Source: Malus domestica
Lineage: Eukaryota > Streptophyta > Magnoliopsida > Rosales > Rosaceae
Reading direction: 5' to 3'
DNA length: 64,000 bases
Assembly (NCBI RefSeq): GCF_042453785.1
Contig: NC_091676.1
Span: 255,501 to 319,500 of the forward strand
Below the pieces are notes generated by a model. The model was not told the origin of the DNA. It made no database searches and was given only the letters and a program-made list of their open reading frames with translations. Both the position numbers and the translations under genes were made by a program. Numbering within the stretch: position 1 is the stretch's first letter; each line of letters opens with the position of its first letter. Shown piece by piece: positions 34,768-47,029 of this stretch.

Positions 34768-36462
34768 AAAAAATATATTTATGTGTCTGAAATGTTCGAA
34801 ACGCTCTAAAATTAATTTTAGGAAACATGTGGTGCAACGAGAATTACTAAAATTTTGCCTTATATTAAAAATTCTCAAATTGATTGGAAAATGTAGGTTG
34901 TGATCGTACCATCTATTGGTCTCAGAACTAATTTTTAAAGTTGAAAAATTAAAAAAATAAATATGAACTAATAGAAACACCCCCCCTTGCAAGAATTCTG
35001 AATTTTATCCTGCCATCTATTAGGTCCCGAAATTATTTTTTATTGATTTTTGAAGTAGAAAAAACGAAAAAATGAAGATGAAATAATAGAACCCCCCCCC
35101 CCCCAATTTTTTTTTTATTTGTCTAAACTGCTCGAAATGCCCTAAAATTAATTTTAGGAAATAAATAGGTGGTGCGACGAGAATGACTAAAATTTTGGCT
35201 TATAATGATTCTCGTAAAAATTCTCAAATCAATTGGAAAATGTGTGTTGAAACTTACAATTTTGTGAAAGAAAAAAAAATTCAAAATTTTTAGTTTAGGA
35301 AATATTTTGCCTGGGAGTTAAGGAAAAAGTTCCAAGACTTTTGAATTTTATCCTACCATCAATTATGTCCCGAAACTAGTTTTTATTGATTTTTAAAGAT
35401 GAAAAATTGAAAACATAAATATGAACTAATAGAAGGCCCCCCAAAAATATATTTATGTGTCTTAAATGCTCGAAATGCCCTAAAATTAGTTTTAGGAAAC
35501 ATGTGGTGCAACGAGAATGAATCAAATTTTATCTTATAATGATTCTCTTAAAAATTCCCAAATCGATTGGAAAACGTGAGTTAAGGAAATATTTCTCACA
35601 GTTTTTGTGAAAAAATTGAAATTTTTAGTTTTAGGAAATATTTTTCCTGTAAGTTAAGGAAAATGTCGCAAGACTTTTTTATGTGATCCTACCATCCATG
35701 GAGTCCTGAAACTAATTTTTATTGATTTTAAAAGTTGAAAATAGAAAAAAATAATGTGAAGTAATAGAAGTTCCCCAAAAATACTTTTATGTGTCAGTGA
35801 TGTTGGGAATGCCTTAAAATTTAATTCAGAAACATGTGGTGTGACGACAATGACTTAATTTTGTCTTATAAAGAATATTGTAAAAATTTCTAAATCGATT
35901 GGAAAATGTGGGTTATAACTCACAATTTTTGTGAAAACATCGAAATTTTTAGTTTTAGGAAATATTTTGCCTAGTAGTTAAGGAAAATGTTGCAATACTT
36001 TTGAATGTGGTCCTACCATCTTTGAGGTCCCGAAACTAATTTTTATTAATTTTTAAAGATGAAAAATAGAAAAAATAAATATGAACTAATAGAAGGCCCC
36101 CAATTTTTTTTTTATATGTCTAAAATGTCTGAAATGCCCTAAGATTAATTTTAAAAAATATGTGGTGTGACGAGAATACTTTTGAATTTTGCTTTAGCTC
36201 TTATGCTCTTTTTCTTCTTCCATACCCTCAAGTGGGTGGAATAACGGGCCAAGGGCTTCATTTCCATGCATTCCAGCCTCCGTGGACTAAAGATTCTCGT
36301 AAGAATTCCCAATTTGATTGGACAACTCACAGTTTTTGGGAAAAAATCAAAATTTTTTGTTTTAGGAAATATTTTGCCTGAGAATTAAGGAAAATGTTGC
36401 AAGACTTTTGAATGTGATTATACCATCTATTAGGTTCCAAAACAAATTTTTATAGATTTTTT

Positions 36463-36600
36463 AAAGTTGAAAAATAGAAAAAAATAAATATGAACTAATA
36501 GATACCCCCCCCCCCCCGCAAAAATATTTTTAAAGTTGAAAAATAGAAAAAAATAAATATGAACTAATAGATACCCCCCCCCCCCCGCAAAAATATTTTT
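36463..36600. repeat. 72-bp tandem duplication with C-homopolymers in the satellite
   Basis: A segment ending in a run of 14 or more C followed by GCAAAAATATTTTTA is present twice in a row, essentially identical. It is much younger than the surrounding satellite units. Confidence 0.85.
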
Positions 36601-37515
36601 ATGTGTCTAAAATGTTGGGATGCCCTAAATTTAATTTTAGGTAACATGTGGTGCGATGAGAATTACTTGAATTTTGGCTTATCGTAAATTTCCCAAACTG
36701 ATTGGAAAACGAGTGGGTTATAACTCACAATTTTTGTGAAAAAAATCAAAATTTTTAGTTTTAGGAATTATTTTGCCTAGGAGTTAAGGAAAATGTTGCA
36801 AGACTTTTGAATGCGATCCTACCATCTATGAGGTCCCGAAACTAATTTTATTGATTTTTAAAGTTAAAAAATAGTAAAATTACTTTTATGGAACATGTGG
36901 TGCGATGAGAATGACTCGAATTTTTACTTATATTATTCTCGTAAAGATTTCCAAATCAATGTCAAAACATGGGTTATAACTCACAGTTTTTTTTTTTTTT
37001 TGAAAAAAATCGAAACTTTTAGTTGTAGGAAATATTTTGCCTGGGAGTTAAGGAAAATGTTGCAGGACTTTTGAAATGATCTAAACATTTTATGTGTCAT
37101 GAAACAAATTTTTAAAGTTGAAAAATAGGAAAAACAAATATGAATCAATAAAAGTTCCCCGAAATATATTTTTATGTGTCAGAATGTCCTATAAACATAT
37201 GGTGAGACAAATACTGACTTATAATGATTTTTTGTAAAAATTCTTAAATTGATTGGAAAACTTGGGTTATAACTCATAGTTTTTGTAAAAAAATCGACAT
37301 TTTTAGTTTTGGAAAATATTTTGCATAGGAGTTAAGGAAAATGTTACAAGACTTTTGAATGTGATCATATCATCTATTATGTCCCGAAATCAAAATTTCC
37401 AAGTTTTTAAAGTTAAAAAAAATTTAAACTAGTTGAGGGCCCATCAAATTTATTTTTATGTGTGATGCGACTAAAATGACTCGAATTTTAACTTCTAATG
37501 AATTTAAAATTTGGT

Positions 37516-38074
37516 AAAAATTATTGATGAAACGAGATTAAAAAATGGGAACATATAGAGTATCGGCATACTATCGCAACTCATCCAGGCAATTTGTATC
37601 TGGGAAATTTGGAGGAAGGAAAAAAAAACAAAAACAAAAACAAATAGAGAGTAAATAGAGAAGCAAAAGAATTAGGTGGTATAATAAATGTATAAGCATA
37701 TTGTTGCAGAAACCTAAGGAAGCAAAGAACCAATATACATCCTCTACAATGTGCCACAATGCTTACAAGATTGTCTAACAAATTATCTAGTATTGTATTC
37801 TTCAATCTGCACATAAAATCGGTAGCTTCCCTCAATCATTCATACGCCGGCTTCGGCCGGTAACCTGGTAACTCCTTCAAAATCATAAGCATGGAACTGT
37901 GCTCCATCAAATAGAAAATCCACATGTATTGCAATGATCAATGATATAGTCTTATTCAACTCTTGTCCCTATTTCTTGTTTGTTTCTATTTACCACTCGA
38001 ATGCTTGCTGGTAATGATGTAAGATGCGATAAATATGGATCAAAATTGGCAATCATAGTGTATAATCAAGTGAA
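37516..38074. other. 3' flank of the LysM gene
   Basis: Likely 3' UTR and terminator region of the - strand LysM gene, meeting the end of the satellite array. No other feature seen. Confidence 0.45.
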
Positions 38075-40143
38075 TTAATCAAGTGCAGTTTTTCTTCGAC
38101 CTGTCATTGGCTTAGGCAAACCATCAAATATTGGTTTCGCAATGACTGCAGTTGAAAAGGCTTGTAAATCTGGCTTCAAACTCCACTTAGATGTTGACCA
38201 GATGGATGCAGAACCGCTACTCTCGTGATCCTGCAAATTTGATGTGCTCGACGACTTCCTCACTCCAGATAATTCATCTGCTATAAGCGAATCACCCAGA
38301 CCTACTGGTATAGGATTCAAGCCACCAGCTTCAACATCATTTCCTAAAGCAGTTCTATTAGCTGCTGTGGGTCTAAGGGCCAAGCACTTTCCTGTAATTG
38401 CTGAAAACCCGGCATTGCCGCTGTTATCTCCCAAAAGCTTCTCAGGGGTGCGAGAAAAGTCTGCTTCAGATTTCTGACGCCTTCTAATTCGCAATGGATC
38501 AGAGTCACCGTCAGCAGGCATGGAATCAGAAAGTTCACTATTCTCATCCAATTTAACTAGGCTTCTTGACTTTCGAGGTTGGCTCAAAGGTTGGTCAGAA
38601 GCTGTTGAGGCTCCAAGGAATGGCCCATCTTCTAAATAATGGGCACCTCCATTTTTGTAGACTGCCATTTCAAAACCTTCAGTTATAGAGTTCTGATTTC
38701 TTGGTTTCAGCCCGTAATAACTTTGTAATGAGTTCATAGCCAAGGAGGGTTTCTTCGTACAAGTAACTCTATGGGACCCAAAAGAGTTAAACAGATCACA
38801 TTGTATGCTGCGAGGTGGGGTCTGGTTGGAACTACTGTGGCTGTATAAGCAAGTGTTAACATGGTAAGTCACAAATCAATCACAAACAAAACACGGTACA
38901 AAATAATATAATGACGAAAAAATGTTAAGCAATATTTAAAGACTAAGAGAACCTATTGACTTTCTTTTCGGTTCTATATTCACTGAGAGATAATTGACCT
39001 CTAATATATATCTTGACATGTTACCTAAAATGCACACTGCATTAGACCATAATCACCTAAAAATGCATTCCCAAAAATGAAAAAACTTTGTGATCGAGGC
39101 TGCCTCATTCAAGAAAGAAGCAACATCTCAAATATGACACAAAATGTCAGTTGAACACATTGACAGCAGATTAATACGAGAATCTGATTCCGAAGTGCAT
39201 TTCCTAACAATAGGTGCAGATCCAACTGCTCCCTGCCCCAATCATGTGCTTCACTTATTTTGGGGAAGAACTAGAGGTGTAATACTATTATGTTTGGGAT
39301 ACAACTTTGACTTAATCATATATTCGGCTACTGTAAACAAGTTTGCAAACCAAAAAGTCAAATAACCAAACAAATTAAGAGTAGAGACAGATAATTACCC
39401 TGGTGTCTTGGAACCGTCTGATAAACAAGGGGATGGAGGATGCCTCCCAGGTAGTGGAATCTGAAGAACCCGGAGGCCAAACATTTGGCGATCTGTAACA
39501 AGGCCGTTAATCTTTTTGATGTCGGCCACCTACAATATCACCAAAACACTACTTATTTTCGACAAAAAGCTCGATAATCAAACAAGCAAACAAATAATAA
39601 TCAGGCACATTGCCGAGATATCTGAAACACAATGCCCCTTTGGAAGCAATAAGAACATCAAAACTCAAACAATTATTCGCATTCCCAATTTTCCATTGAC
39701 TACATCAGCTATGAGACTCAAACATTTCTCAGAATCCAGCAAATATTCGATTAACCAACAAAAAAATGACACAGAAAAACCCAGAAATTCAAAACAGTAA
39801 ATGAAGCAGAAGAATTCCAAAGTTCACATGTATTTTTGGAGAAATGCAAAGATCAAAAGCGGAGATGAGGAAATGGAAATGGTACCTCAACGCCGTATTT
39901 GATGGCGACGCCAACAAGCGTGTCGAATTTGGAAACGACATGTTCTATGTACCCTACTCCTCCGCCACCGACCAAAGCGGGAGAGGAAGATCGTGGCGGC
40001 GACGAAACCGGGAGAAAAGGGGAAGACGAAGAAGAAGAAGCCGACATTGGATTGGTGTTGGTGTTATTGTATCGGTTATGCAAGGAGGACGAAATCACCT
40101 GATCTGCATGACTACAACAAAACTCGCTTTCCATCTCCCCCAT
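38075..40143 (-). CDS. LysM-domain protein (At5g23130/At5g08200-like)
   Basis: Three exons on the - strand: 40143-39886, 39529-39399 and 38840-38075, encoding about 384 residues (382 less if the ATG at 40134 is used, a loss of three). All junctions are GT-AG and phase-consistent. A Ser-rich N-terminus is followed by one LysM domain (residues about 65-112, YIEHVVSKFDTLVGVAIKYG onward, split by intron 1). A long Ser/Arg-rich tail contains conserved patches YYGLKP, EGFEMAVYKN, RRRQKSEADF, SIWSTSKWSLKP and the C-terminal FDGLPKPMTGRRK. No signal peptide or membrane span is evident, so it is probably intracellular, unlike LysM receptor kinases. LysM modules bind GlcNAc-containing glycans, but no ligand or role for this subfamily is known to me. 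Confidence 0.92.
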
Positions 40144-42069
40144 TCAATTCACTTTCACTTTCACATTCGCAATCCGATTCCCTCCCAATCATATGTCATA
40201 CCTCTCGATTCCAAATACAAATACGAATCTGAGAGGAAAAGCGATCGCCATCATTCGATTCTCGAACAAAATCGGAATCCCCCAACGCAGACGAGAGATC
40301 TAATCTATTGGAATTTGACTGATTCACCACCGATCGAATCAACCTGATGAATTCGAATCTGTCTTCCAAATGCAGCGTGCGATTTCGTCAATTCGTCGAT
40401 TCTTCGATGCTTAGCTGGTTGCGGAAATTGAACCTCGAATGGACGATGATATGAAACGTTTATCTGCCGCCTCCTCCTCCTCCTCCTCCTCCCTTGTTCC
40501 TGAGATCTTGCGTCCTTCTTTTCCTCTTCCCGTTTTTACCTTCTCTCTCGCTTTCTCTCTCTTAAATTTTTAGATTGCGGATTAACCGATCGAGGCTACA
40601 GGTGACGTCACCCCACATCCCAGGCTATACTTTCTTAATTTGTAGTATTTTGGATGTAATTTATACGTTTTAATTTTTTCCTAATTTTGTTGGAAACTTT
40701 AACGAAAAGCTTCCATTTGTTCATTGCAACGAAAAACCATATTTTATACTGAAAAGTTAATTCTGGTATTATTCACCTTACCTTTTATTTTATATTTATC
40801 GTTAAAACTCAAAATTTTCAAGTTTTTTTCATTAGTTTTTCTAATTTTGTTTTGGTTTTACCCTTTATTTTTTGCTGTTTCTGTTTTCTTATTTGTTTTT
40901 TCTACCTGATATCAAGCGGTTAGTAAATGAAAAGTAATTCCTAACTGAATTCATTTTTAGTCCAAAACCAATCACAATTATTCAAATGGGCTGTCGTTTT
41001 TATGTTTGACCTTTCATTTTACTAAGCCAGCGCTAATCATGGAATAATCTCAAAAGAATTTTACGGGTTTATTCTCTCACCATTTTCTATTCAAAACGAA
41101 GAAGACCGTTATTACCCAAAAAAAAACAAAAAAACGAAGAAGACCGTTAGACCTTAGACCAAGTTTTTGCTTAAACAATGTTATATAGTGGGGGGGGGGG
41201 GGGGGAAAGTTTATATAAAACGAGTTTATCACCGCCATGTAGCATCTGATTGCTTTTCTATCGATCATCTTGGAGAAGTAAAAACTAATTTTGCCGCAAA
41301 GTCAAAGGTTAATGCTTTATTTTCCAGTTCCTAGCATTCCTTGTTGTCCAAGCTGCTTCTAGTCAATGGCGCTAATTGCTCTCATGATTTACTTCCAGTT
41401 GCCGCCTCCCTAACACCAGTTTCATTATTGTTACCTAATTCCGAATTTGTTCATAATTTATTGCCTGCAAGCCTCTACTCAACCTAAGTAACGAGTCAAC
41501 AGAAAAAAGATAAAAATAAAAATGCTCAGATACAAATCCACACTACTATTCTCGAAACTGACCGTAAAAGTTTCCTGCATACCATAACAAATGTGGAGGC
41601 CCCAGATAACGACATGGTCCTCGTTTTTTAAGACTTTATATGACATACGATTGATTTTTGATGTGCTTCACCTTCATGTAACTAATGTGATACAGTAAAA
41701 CAAGTTTAGCCATCCAACCTCATCATCTCGTGTCCCTAACATTGGTTTAGCAATCGCCTCATGAACCATGAGTCAGGCCATCTCTTCTGGCTGCTTAAAC
41801 TGATGAGTAAATAGAGAATAAAAACCAGGCGTACAAGGCACCATAACCGTGGTCATATGCTTTATCTAATCAGTGTTACTCTCTAAGGTGGTTGCATCTC
41901 TCATACCAAGACCATTGTAGATGTGACACCAATGGCACAAAACCGGCATTACATCTTTTTATGGAAAAATGATCCGAATCCAGCTCAACCCTCGCTAGAC
42001 TCCCATAAACTCATTGGGAAGCCTCTTGATAACAGTTAGCCGCAATATCCTGCAGGTGTTACAAGCCTT
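40144..42069. other. LysM promoter and spacer to FSD3
   Basis: The 5' UTR and promoter of the LysM gene include a (TCC)n tract (about 40467-40492) and CT-rich sequence. Further right it is AT-rich, with a G homopolymer of about 17 (41191-41207). No gene recognised. Confidence 0.45.
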
Positions 42070-44443
42070 TTAAGCCACAGGGATGTTAGGTTCGTTTAAA
42101 TTCACAAAGGCCTCAGCTCGAGCCATGCGTGCCATTGCCGCATTCCAAGACACAAGATGATTCATAAACGTATCCACGTACTTTCCCCTGTCATTCTGTT
42201 AACAAGTTACCCAAGGATCATTAAAAAATTAGAGCCACCTAGTGGAAACTAAATGAAGTTTGATACCAATACAAACCTTGAAATCCAGATAATAAGCATG
42301 CTGCAAGAACGAAAGCAAAAAGGAAAAAGTATTAGCATATTTAAGAAAATTTCATCTCCCTCCCCGCGAGAGAGAGAGAGAGAGAGAGAGAGAGGAGGGG
42401 GTGGGGCGGGTAGAAAAGAGCAGAGAGCGAGAGATATCATTTACACACCTCCCAAAGATCCAAACTGATTATTGGCTGCAGGATAAGAGATAATTAATGA
42501 AACTGCTGAAATAAGTGTCAGAAAAAAATTGGGAAAAATTGGTTTTACTTACTATGTCATCCCAAACAATTGGGCAAATGGCATTCGAAGTTTTAATTAT
42601 CTGAAGTCGTCTCTCTTCTCTCTTTACTGGGAAAATGAAACAAGGAAAATTATCGGTAACCAGAGGAGTTATTTAGCAAACAAGGTCACAAGATGAATTC
42701 TTTGGCAGGTAAGTACAGAAACTTAGTGATGTTGAACTCGAAAAAATTAATGTAAGTTTGAGATTACCCAATCAATGAATATGAGGAAAATTCATTCTTT
42801 GAAATTCCAGACACATTAACTCACACAAGTTCAGAAATAAACATGAGAAAGGACTTACAAACAAGCCAAACCCAGCCAGAGCCAAATAGCGTAAGTGCTG
42901 CTTCTGTAAACTTCTCTCTGAAGTTTGAAAAGGAACCAAAATCCTTTTCTATCTGCTGAAGGACACCCAGTTGGGGCATCTCTCCTCCTCCCGGTTGCAT
43001 GGACTCCCAAAAGAAGTCATGATTCCACACCTACAACGATAAAGTCAAAGAATGTCATCTCATAATCCCCAAATTAGATGTCGAACAAGGTCAACTTTCC
43101 TTGTTGCATATCACTTTTCACAACATGTCACCTGTTTGCAACATTTTTTCATGCTATGACCAAGACTGGACTTCAAGTTTGTGAGTCTTAAACCAGTCTG
43201 AAACTGCACTAAACCTTTAGGAACAACCTACCAGGAAAACTAAAAATTTGAACAAGCTTTAGAATCAGTTCTGCTTCAAGCTACATGATTGTATCACATA
43301 TTGTCCGGTGGTAGTATATTTGAGCCTAAGAAAGTCAACTAAGCATATAACAGCCTGTAGCTAAACATTCCACATCTTTGATCAGTGACCCCTATGCAGG
43401 CTCATTGATAGCATTTAAAAATGATCCAGTCAAGAAAAGTATACAAATCAGCTAACGATTTTGTAGATACCTGAGCAGCGTTGTTAAATTCAGGCAAAGG
43501 ATTCCCATTATTATAAGTTGCTTTGACAAGTTCATCGAAAGTGTAGCCATATAGTACGTCACTCTTCTCCAGCTGTTTGTTCAGACCTTCCACATAGTTT
43601 CGATGATGGCCTCCCCAGTGAACTTCCAATGTTCTCTGACTCATATAAGGCTCCAAAGCATCCTGAAAAAAGAAACATTACACTTCAGTCAGGGAAGATC
43701 ATATGCATGTTGTACGTATAATATAATTTCATGTATGTATCATCACGCGACAAGAATAAGCAGCTGGACACAGAATAGTAATCTCCACACAATAAGATTT
43801 ACAACGCGAGATGGATAACTGCGATAAGTGAGGGCTTCATAGAATCAAATGCTACACCACACGAACTTCAGAAACCAAACAGTCACATCACTAAAGTATC
43901 TTGCAAATCCAATCAGGTTATAAGACATTGACAAAGGCAAATAGGAAACCTAAAAACTTCTTCTCTTCATGCACCTAATGTGACAGTAGAAGCTGACTTG
44001 GCCAACCCGATTTCATGTCCTTAAAAATTGGTTTAGCAAAACGAGAAAGTAGTTTACTTACAAGTTTATAGGGAGGGTTTTTCAATCCATAGTAACCGAC
44101 AACTCTAGAAGCTCTTGGAGACCCATCGGGCTGTCTTTTCTGCTGCTTACACTGAGAAAATAGAGAGCCAACAGACACTCATTCTCTAACCAAATGTTGT
44201 GAACAAAAAACCACATTTTATAGCGCAATCGAATATTTGAATCCGTTACAACTTATAAGGGGAAAATAAACGCGGCAGGAGCGAAAACACAAACGAAATT
44301 ACAACAAACTATATAGAAAAATAGCCAAGTACACAATAATTACGTACCGGAAGAGGAAGCTGGGAACTCTTAAAAGAGTGAGAAAATTCAGTCAATAAAA
44401 GGTGAGAGCTTGGAGGTGAAGGACTAGAAAAACAGAGCATCAT
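42070..44443 (-). CDS. FSD3: Iron superoxide dismutase, chloroplastic (FSD3-type)
   Basis: Eight exons on the - strand: 44443-44348, 44151-44062, 43662-43471, 43030-42859, 42626-42553, 42475-42449, 42300-42277 and 42195-42070, giving 266 residues (Arabidopsis FSD3 is about 263). Exons 6 and 7 are microexons of 27 and 24 nt. The first about 45 residues are Ser-rich and basic, as in a plastid transit peptide. Fe ligands by family alignment are His77 (EVHWGGHH), His130 (WNHDFFWE), Asp214 and His218 (LDLWEHAYYL). The enzyme converts superoxide to hydrogen peroxide and oxygen. In Arabidopsis FSD3 is in plastid nucleoids with FSD2 and is needed for chloroplast development. [28 protein letters not shown] and the ending NIPVA favour FSD3 over FSD2. 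A GA repeat lies in intron 6. Confidence 0.95.
42368..42395. repeat. (AG)n microsatellite in FSD3 intron 6
   Basis: About 13 AG units inside the intron between the two FSD3 microexons. Confidence 0.85.
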
Positions 44444-45014
44444 TGCTCTCCTTTAATTGCTCCTCTCGCACTCAAATATGATTTAACTGAACTGAAACAA
44501 GCAAAATTTGAGGGCTGACATACTTGAACAACAGAACATTAACATAATTAACATAATTAAGAGAGAGAGAGAGAGACCTTGGTAGTTGGTGTTGATGACG
44601 AGCGGCGTCCGGTGGAAAGAGAGAGAAGCTTTTCATATGAAAGGAGGGGGGTTATCGTTTCGTCTGCATTTTCTGTTCATTTGTTTACTTTTTCGGCCTC
44701 CTATCATTGCCAATTTACATTCTGACCAGAAAAATCACTGTTCGTTCGACTCAGGTCCATTTGTTTACCATTTCGTCCTCCTATCACTGCCGAAAGGAAA
44801 ATCCAAGATTTTAACTCCCCGGGGACAGTATAACAAAAATTGGGAATTCAAGATACCATCTTTTCTACCACTTATTCTTTAACATTCCTATGAGAGTACT
44901 GTATAAGAGTATTTCTTTCTAAATATTGAAAATTTAAAATACATAATTAAATTTTGAAGCATCAACAACAATTTCCTTCCTTTATCCACTTTTCAATTTT
45001 GCCACGTTTTTTGT
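44444..45014. other. FSD3 5' UTR and promoter
   Basis: Upstream of the FSD3 ATG (- strand). A GA/CT microsatellite (44561-44577) lies about 120 bp upstream and is probably in the UTR or core promoter. No gene; the + strand frame 44586-44882 looks like chance. Confidence 0.4.
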
Positions 45015-45024
45015 TGAATTAGTG

Positions 45025-45655
45025 GTCAACAACAACAACAACAACAACAACAAAGCCTTTTCCCACTAAGTGGGGTCGGCTATATGAATCCTAGAACGCC
45101 ATTGCGCTCGGTTTTGTGTCATGTCCTCCGTTAGATCCAAGTACTCTAAGTCTTTTCTTAGAGTCTCTTCCAAAGTTTTCCTAGGTCTTCCTCTACCCCT
45201 TCGGCCCTGAACCTCTGTTCCGTAGTCACATCTTCGAACCGGAGCATCATTCGGCCTTCTTTGCACATGTCCAAATCACCGGAGCCGATTTTCTCTCATC
45301 TTTCCTACAATTTCGGCTACTCCTACTTTACCTCGGATATCCTCATTCCCAATCTTATCCTTTCTCGTGTGCCCACACATCCCACGAAGCATCCTCATCT
45401 CCGCTACACCCATTTTGTGTACGTGTTGATGCTTCACCGCCCAACATTCTGTGCCATACAACATCGCTGGCCTTATTGCCGTCCTATAAAATTTTCCCTT
45501 CAGCTTCAGTCGCCTACGACGGTCACACAACACGCCGGATGCATTCTTACACTTCATCCATCCAGCTCGTATTCTATGGTTGAGATCTCCATCTAATTCT
45601 CCGTTCTCTTGCAAGATAGATCCTAGGTAGCGAAAACGGTCGCTTTTTGTGATCT
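45025..45655 (-). mobile_element. 5'-truncated RTE LINE copy with (TTG)n tail
   Basis: The + strand starts with (CAA)n, the complement of the 3' tail. It continues for about 630 bp in close match to the 3' end of the LINE at 50.0-53.2 kb. The - strand reads the C-terminal end of the same protein ([41 protein letters not shown]) with a stop after IADPT. The match ends abruptly near 45650, typical of incomplete target-primed reverse transcription. Confidence 0.9.
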
Positions 45656-47029
45656 TCGCTAGATTGCTCCGGTCATTAGTGTGGATAAGTATATAAATGG
45701 ATAGAGATAGGAAAGCAAACACAAGATGTACGTGGTTCACCCAGATTGGCTACGTCCACGGAATAGAAGAGTTCTCATTAATTGTGAAGGCTTTACACAA
45801 GTACATAGGTTCAAGCTCTCCTTTAGTGAGTACAAGTGAATGATTTAGTACAAATGACATTAGGAAATATTGTGGGAGAATGATCTCGTAATCACGAAAC
45901 TTCTAAGTATCGGAGTGTGGTGTCGTCTTGACTTGCCTTATCTGTCTCATAGGTAGATGTGGCATCTTCTCTGGAAGTACTCTTCTTCCATCCAGGGGTG
46001 GTATCTTTAACTGGTGGAGATGCACAAGGTAATGTATCAATTTCACTTGAAGCTTACTTGTAGTTTCAGGCTTGGTCAAGCGCGATACAAACCATGTAGT
46101 ATGAGTCCCCCAAGTCGCCGAGCTAGGGGGTCTGCTGAAAGAGGTGACAGACAAGGTAAGCAATCAGAGCTCCGACTGATTGTTCACCTTCTCCCCATCT
46201 TGCAGCAGCATGAAGGATAAAGAGAAGAAAAATGAGAAGAGATGATATGAGATACTTTTGCTTTTGAAGAAGTAACTTTCCACAGGCTTATTCTTGAACT
46301 GAGCTGGAGGGTTTTCTGGTTTCCTCCAGAGTATAAGGCCGACTGAAGAATTTGAGGGTCAAAACAAGTCCATCAAATCTAGAGTACGTTCCACCCTGCT
46401 GATATGGGATACTTTTGCTTTTGACAGAGTAATGGATGTATCGGCACGTGTGCTGTTACGCTTGTCTCCACATGCTTCCTTGTATCCTTCGCACTTGCCC
46501 TATCTGTTCCTCAAGTAGATGCGGAATCTTCCCTGGAAACATAAGATGTTGAAGATGAGTACTCGAGAGCAATGCCAGGTAAGTAATCAGGTAAGGGGTT
46601 CCAGGCAGTCAGTTCCTGGCTGGAAGCTTGATTCCAAGTGCTGACTGATTGCTCTCTTTCTCCTTGTCTTGCAGGTAAAAACAAGGCCAAAGGAAAAGAC
46701 AGGGAAAAAGCATGATATGGGATACTCTTGCTTTTAACCCTGATGATATGAGATATTCTTGCTCTAGTATAGCTTGTTTGCAGAGGTATTATCGGGGGGA
46801 AAGAAAGCTGAATATTTCGAAAGGCTTCGTTGGGAGTGCCCTCTCAGATATGATGAAGGGTTGAGCATTTTTGCAGGTCTGCCTGTCCGTTGGGGATGAA
46901 GGTCGACATATATAGGAGTCTCCCTAACAAGTAGTAATGCTATTCCTTTACCCTGCTTGGTCATAGCACGGTAGTGGGAGCTACCAGTTTCACATGTTTT
47001 AACTCTGTCAGAGCACTTTGAAAAAGTGG

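Larger units (their letters stand above)
30935..37515. repeat. Diverged satellite-like tandem array, about 6.6 kb
   Basis: A unit averaging roughly 0.25-0.4 kb (often about 330 bp) repeats at least 15 times. Recognisable blocks, in order, are GGGTTATAACTCACA, AGGAAATATTTTGCCTGGGA, GCAAGACTTTTGAATGTGAT, CTACCATCTATTAGGTCCCG, AATAAATATGAACTAATAGA, TTTTATGTGTCTGAAATG and ACATGTGGTG. The first block recurs near 31194, 31471, 31791, 32031, 32355, 33487, 33827, 34155, 35910, 36714, 36969 and 37265. Units vary through indels, A-runs and C-runs. The array is interrupted by two Cassandra copies. There is no coding capacity, and I do not recognise the family. Confidence 0.9.

Noticed and set aside
34273..34992. 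239-aa frame on the - strand
   Set aside because: It runs through satellite units and a Cassandra copy. Peptides match translated LTR sequence, so not a gene.
30935..37515. CRISPR-like or gene-family array
   Set aside because: Units are 0.25-0.4 kb, diverged along their full length and in a plant genome. This is a satellite, not a repeat-spacer array.
39844..40347. 167-aa + strand frame over LysM exon 1
   Set aside because: It is antisense to a well-supported exon, and its Arg/Lys-rich text mirrors Ser codons on the real strand.
44586..44882. 98-aa + strand frame upstream of FSD3
   Set aside because: It lies in the FSD3 promoter, with no homology or codon pattern recognised.
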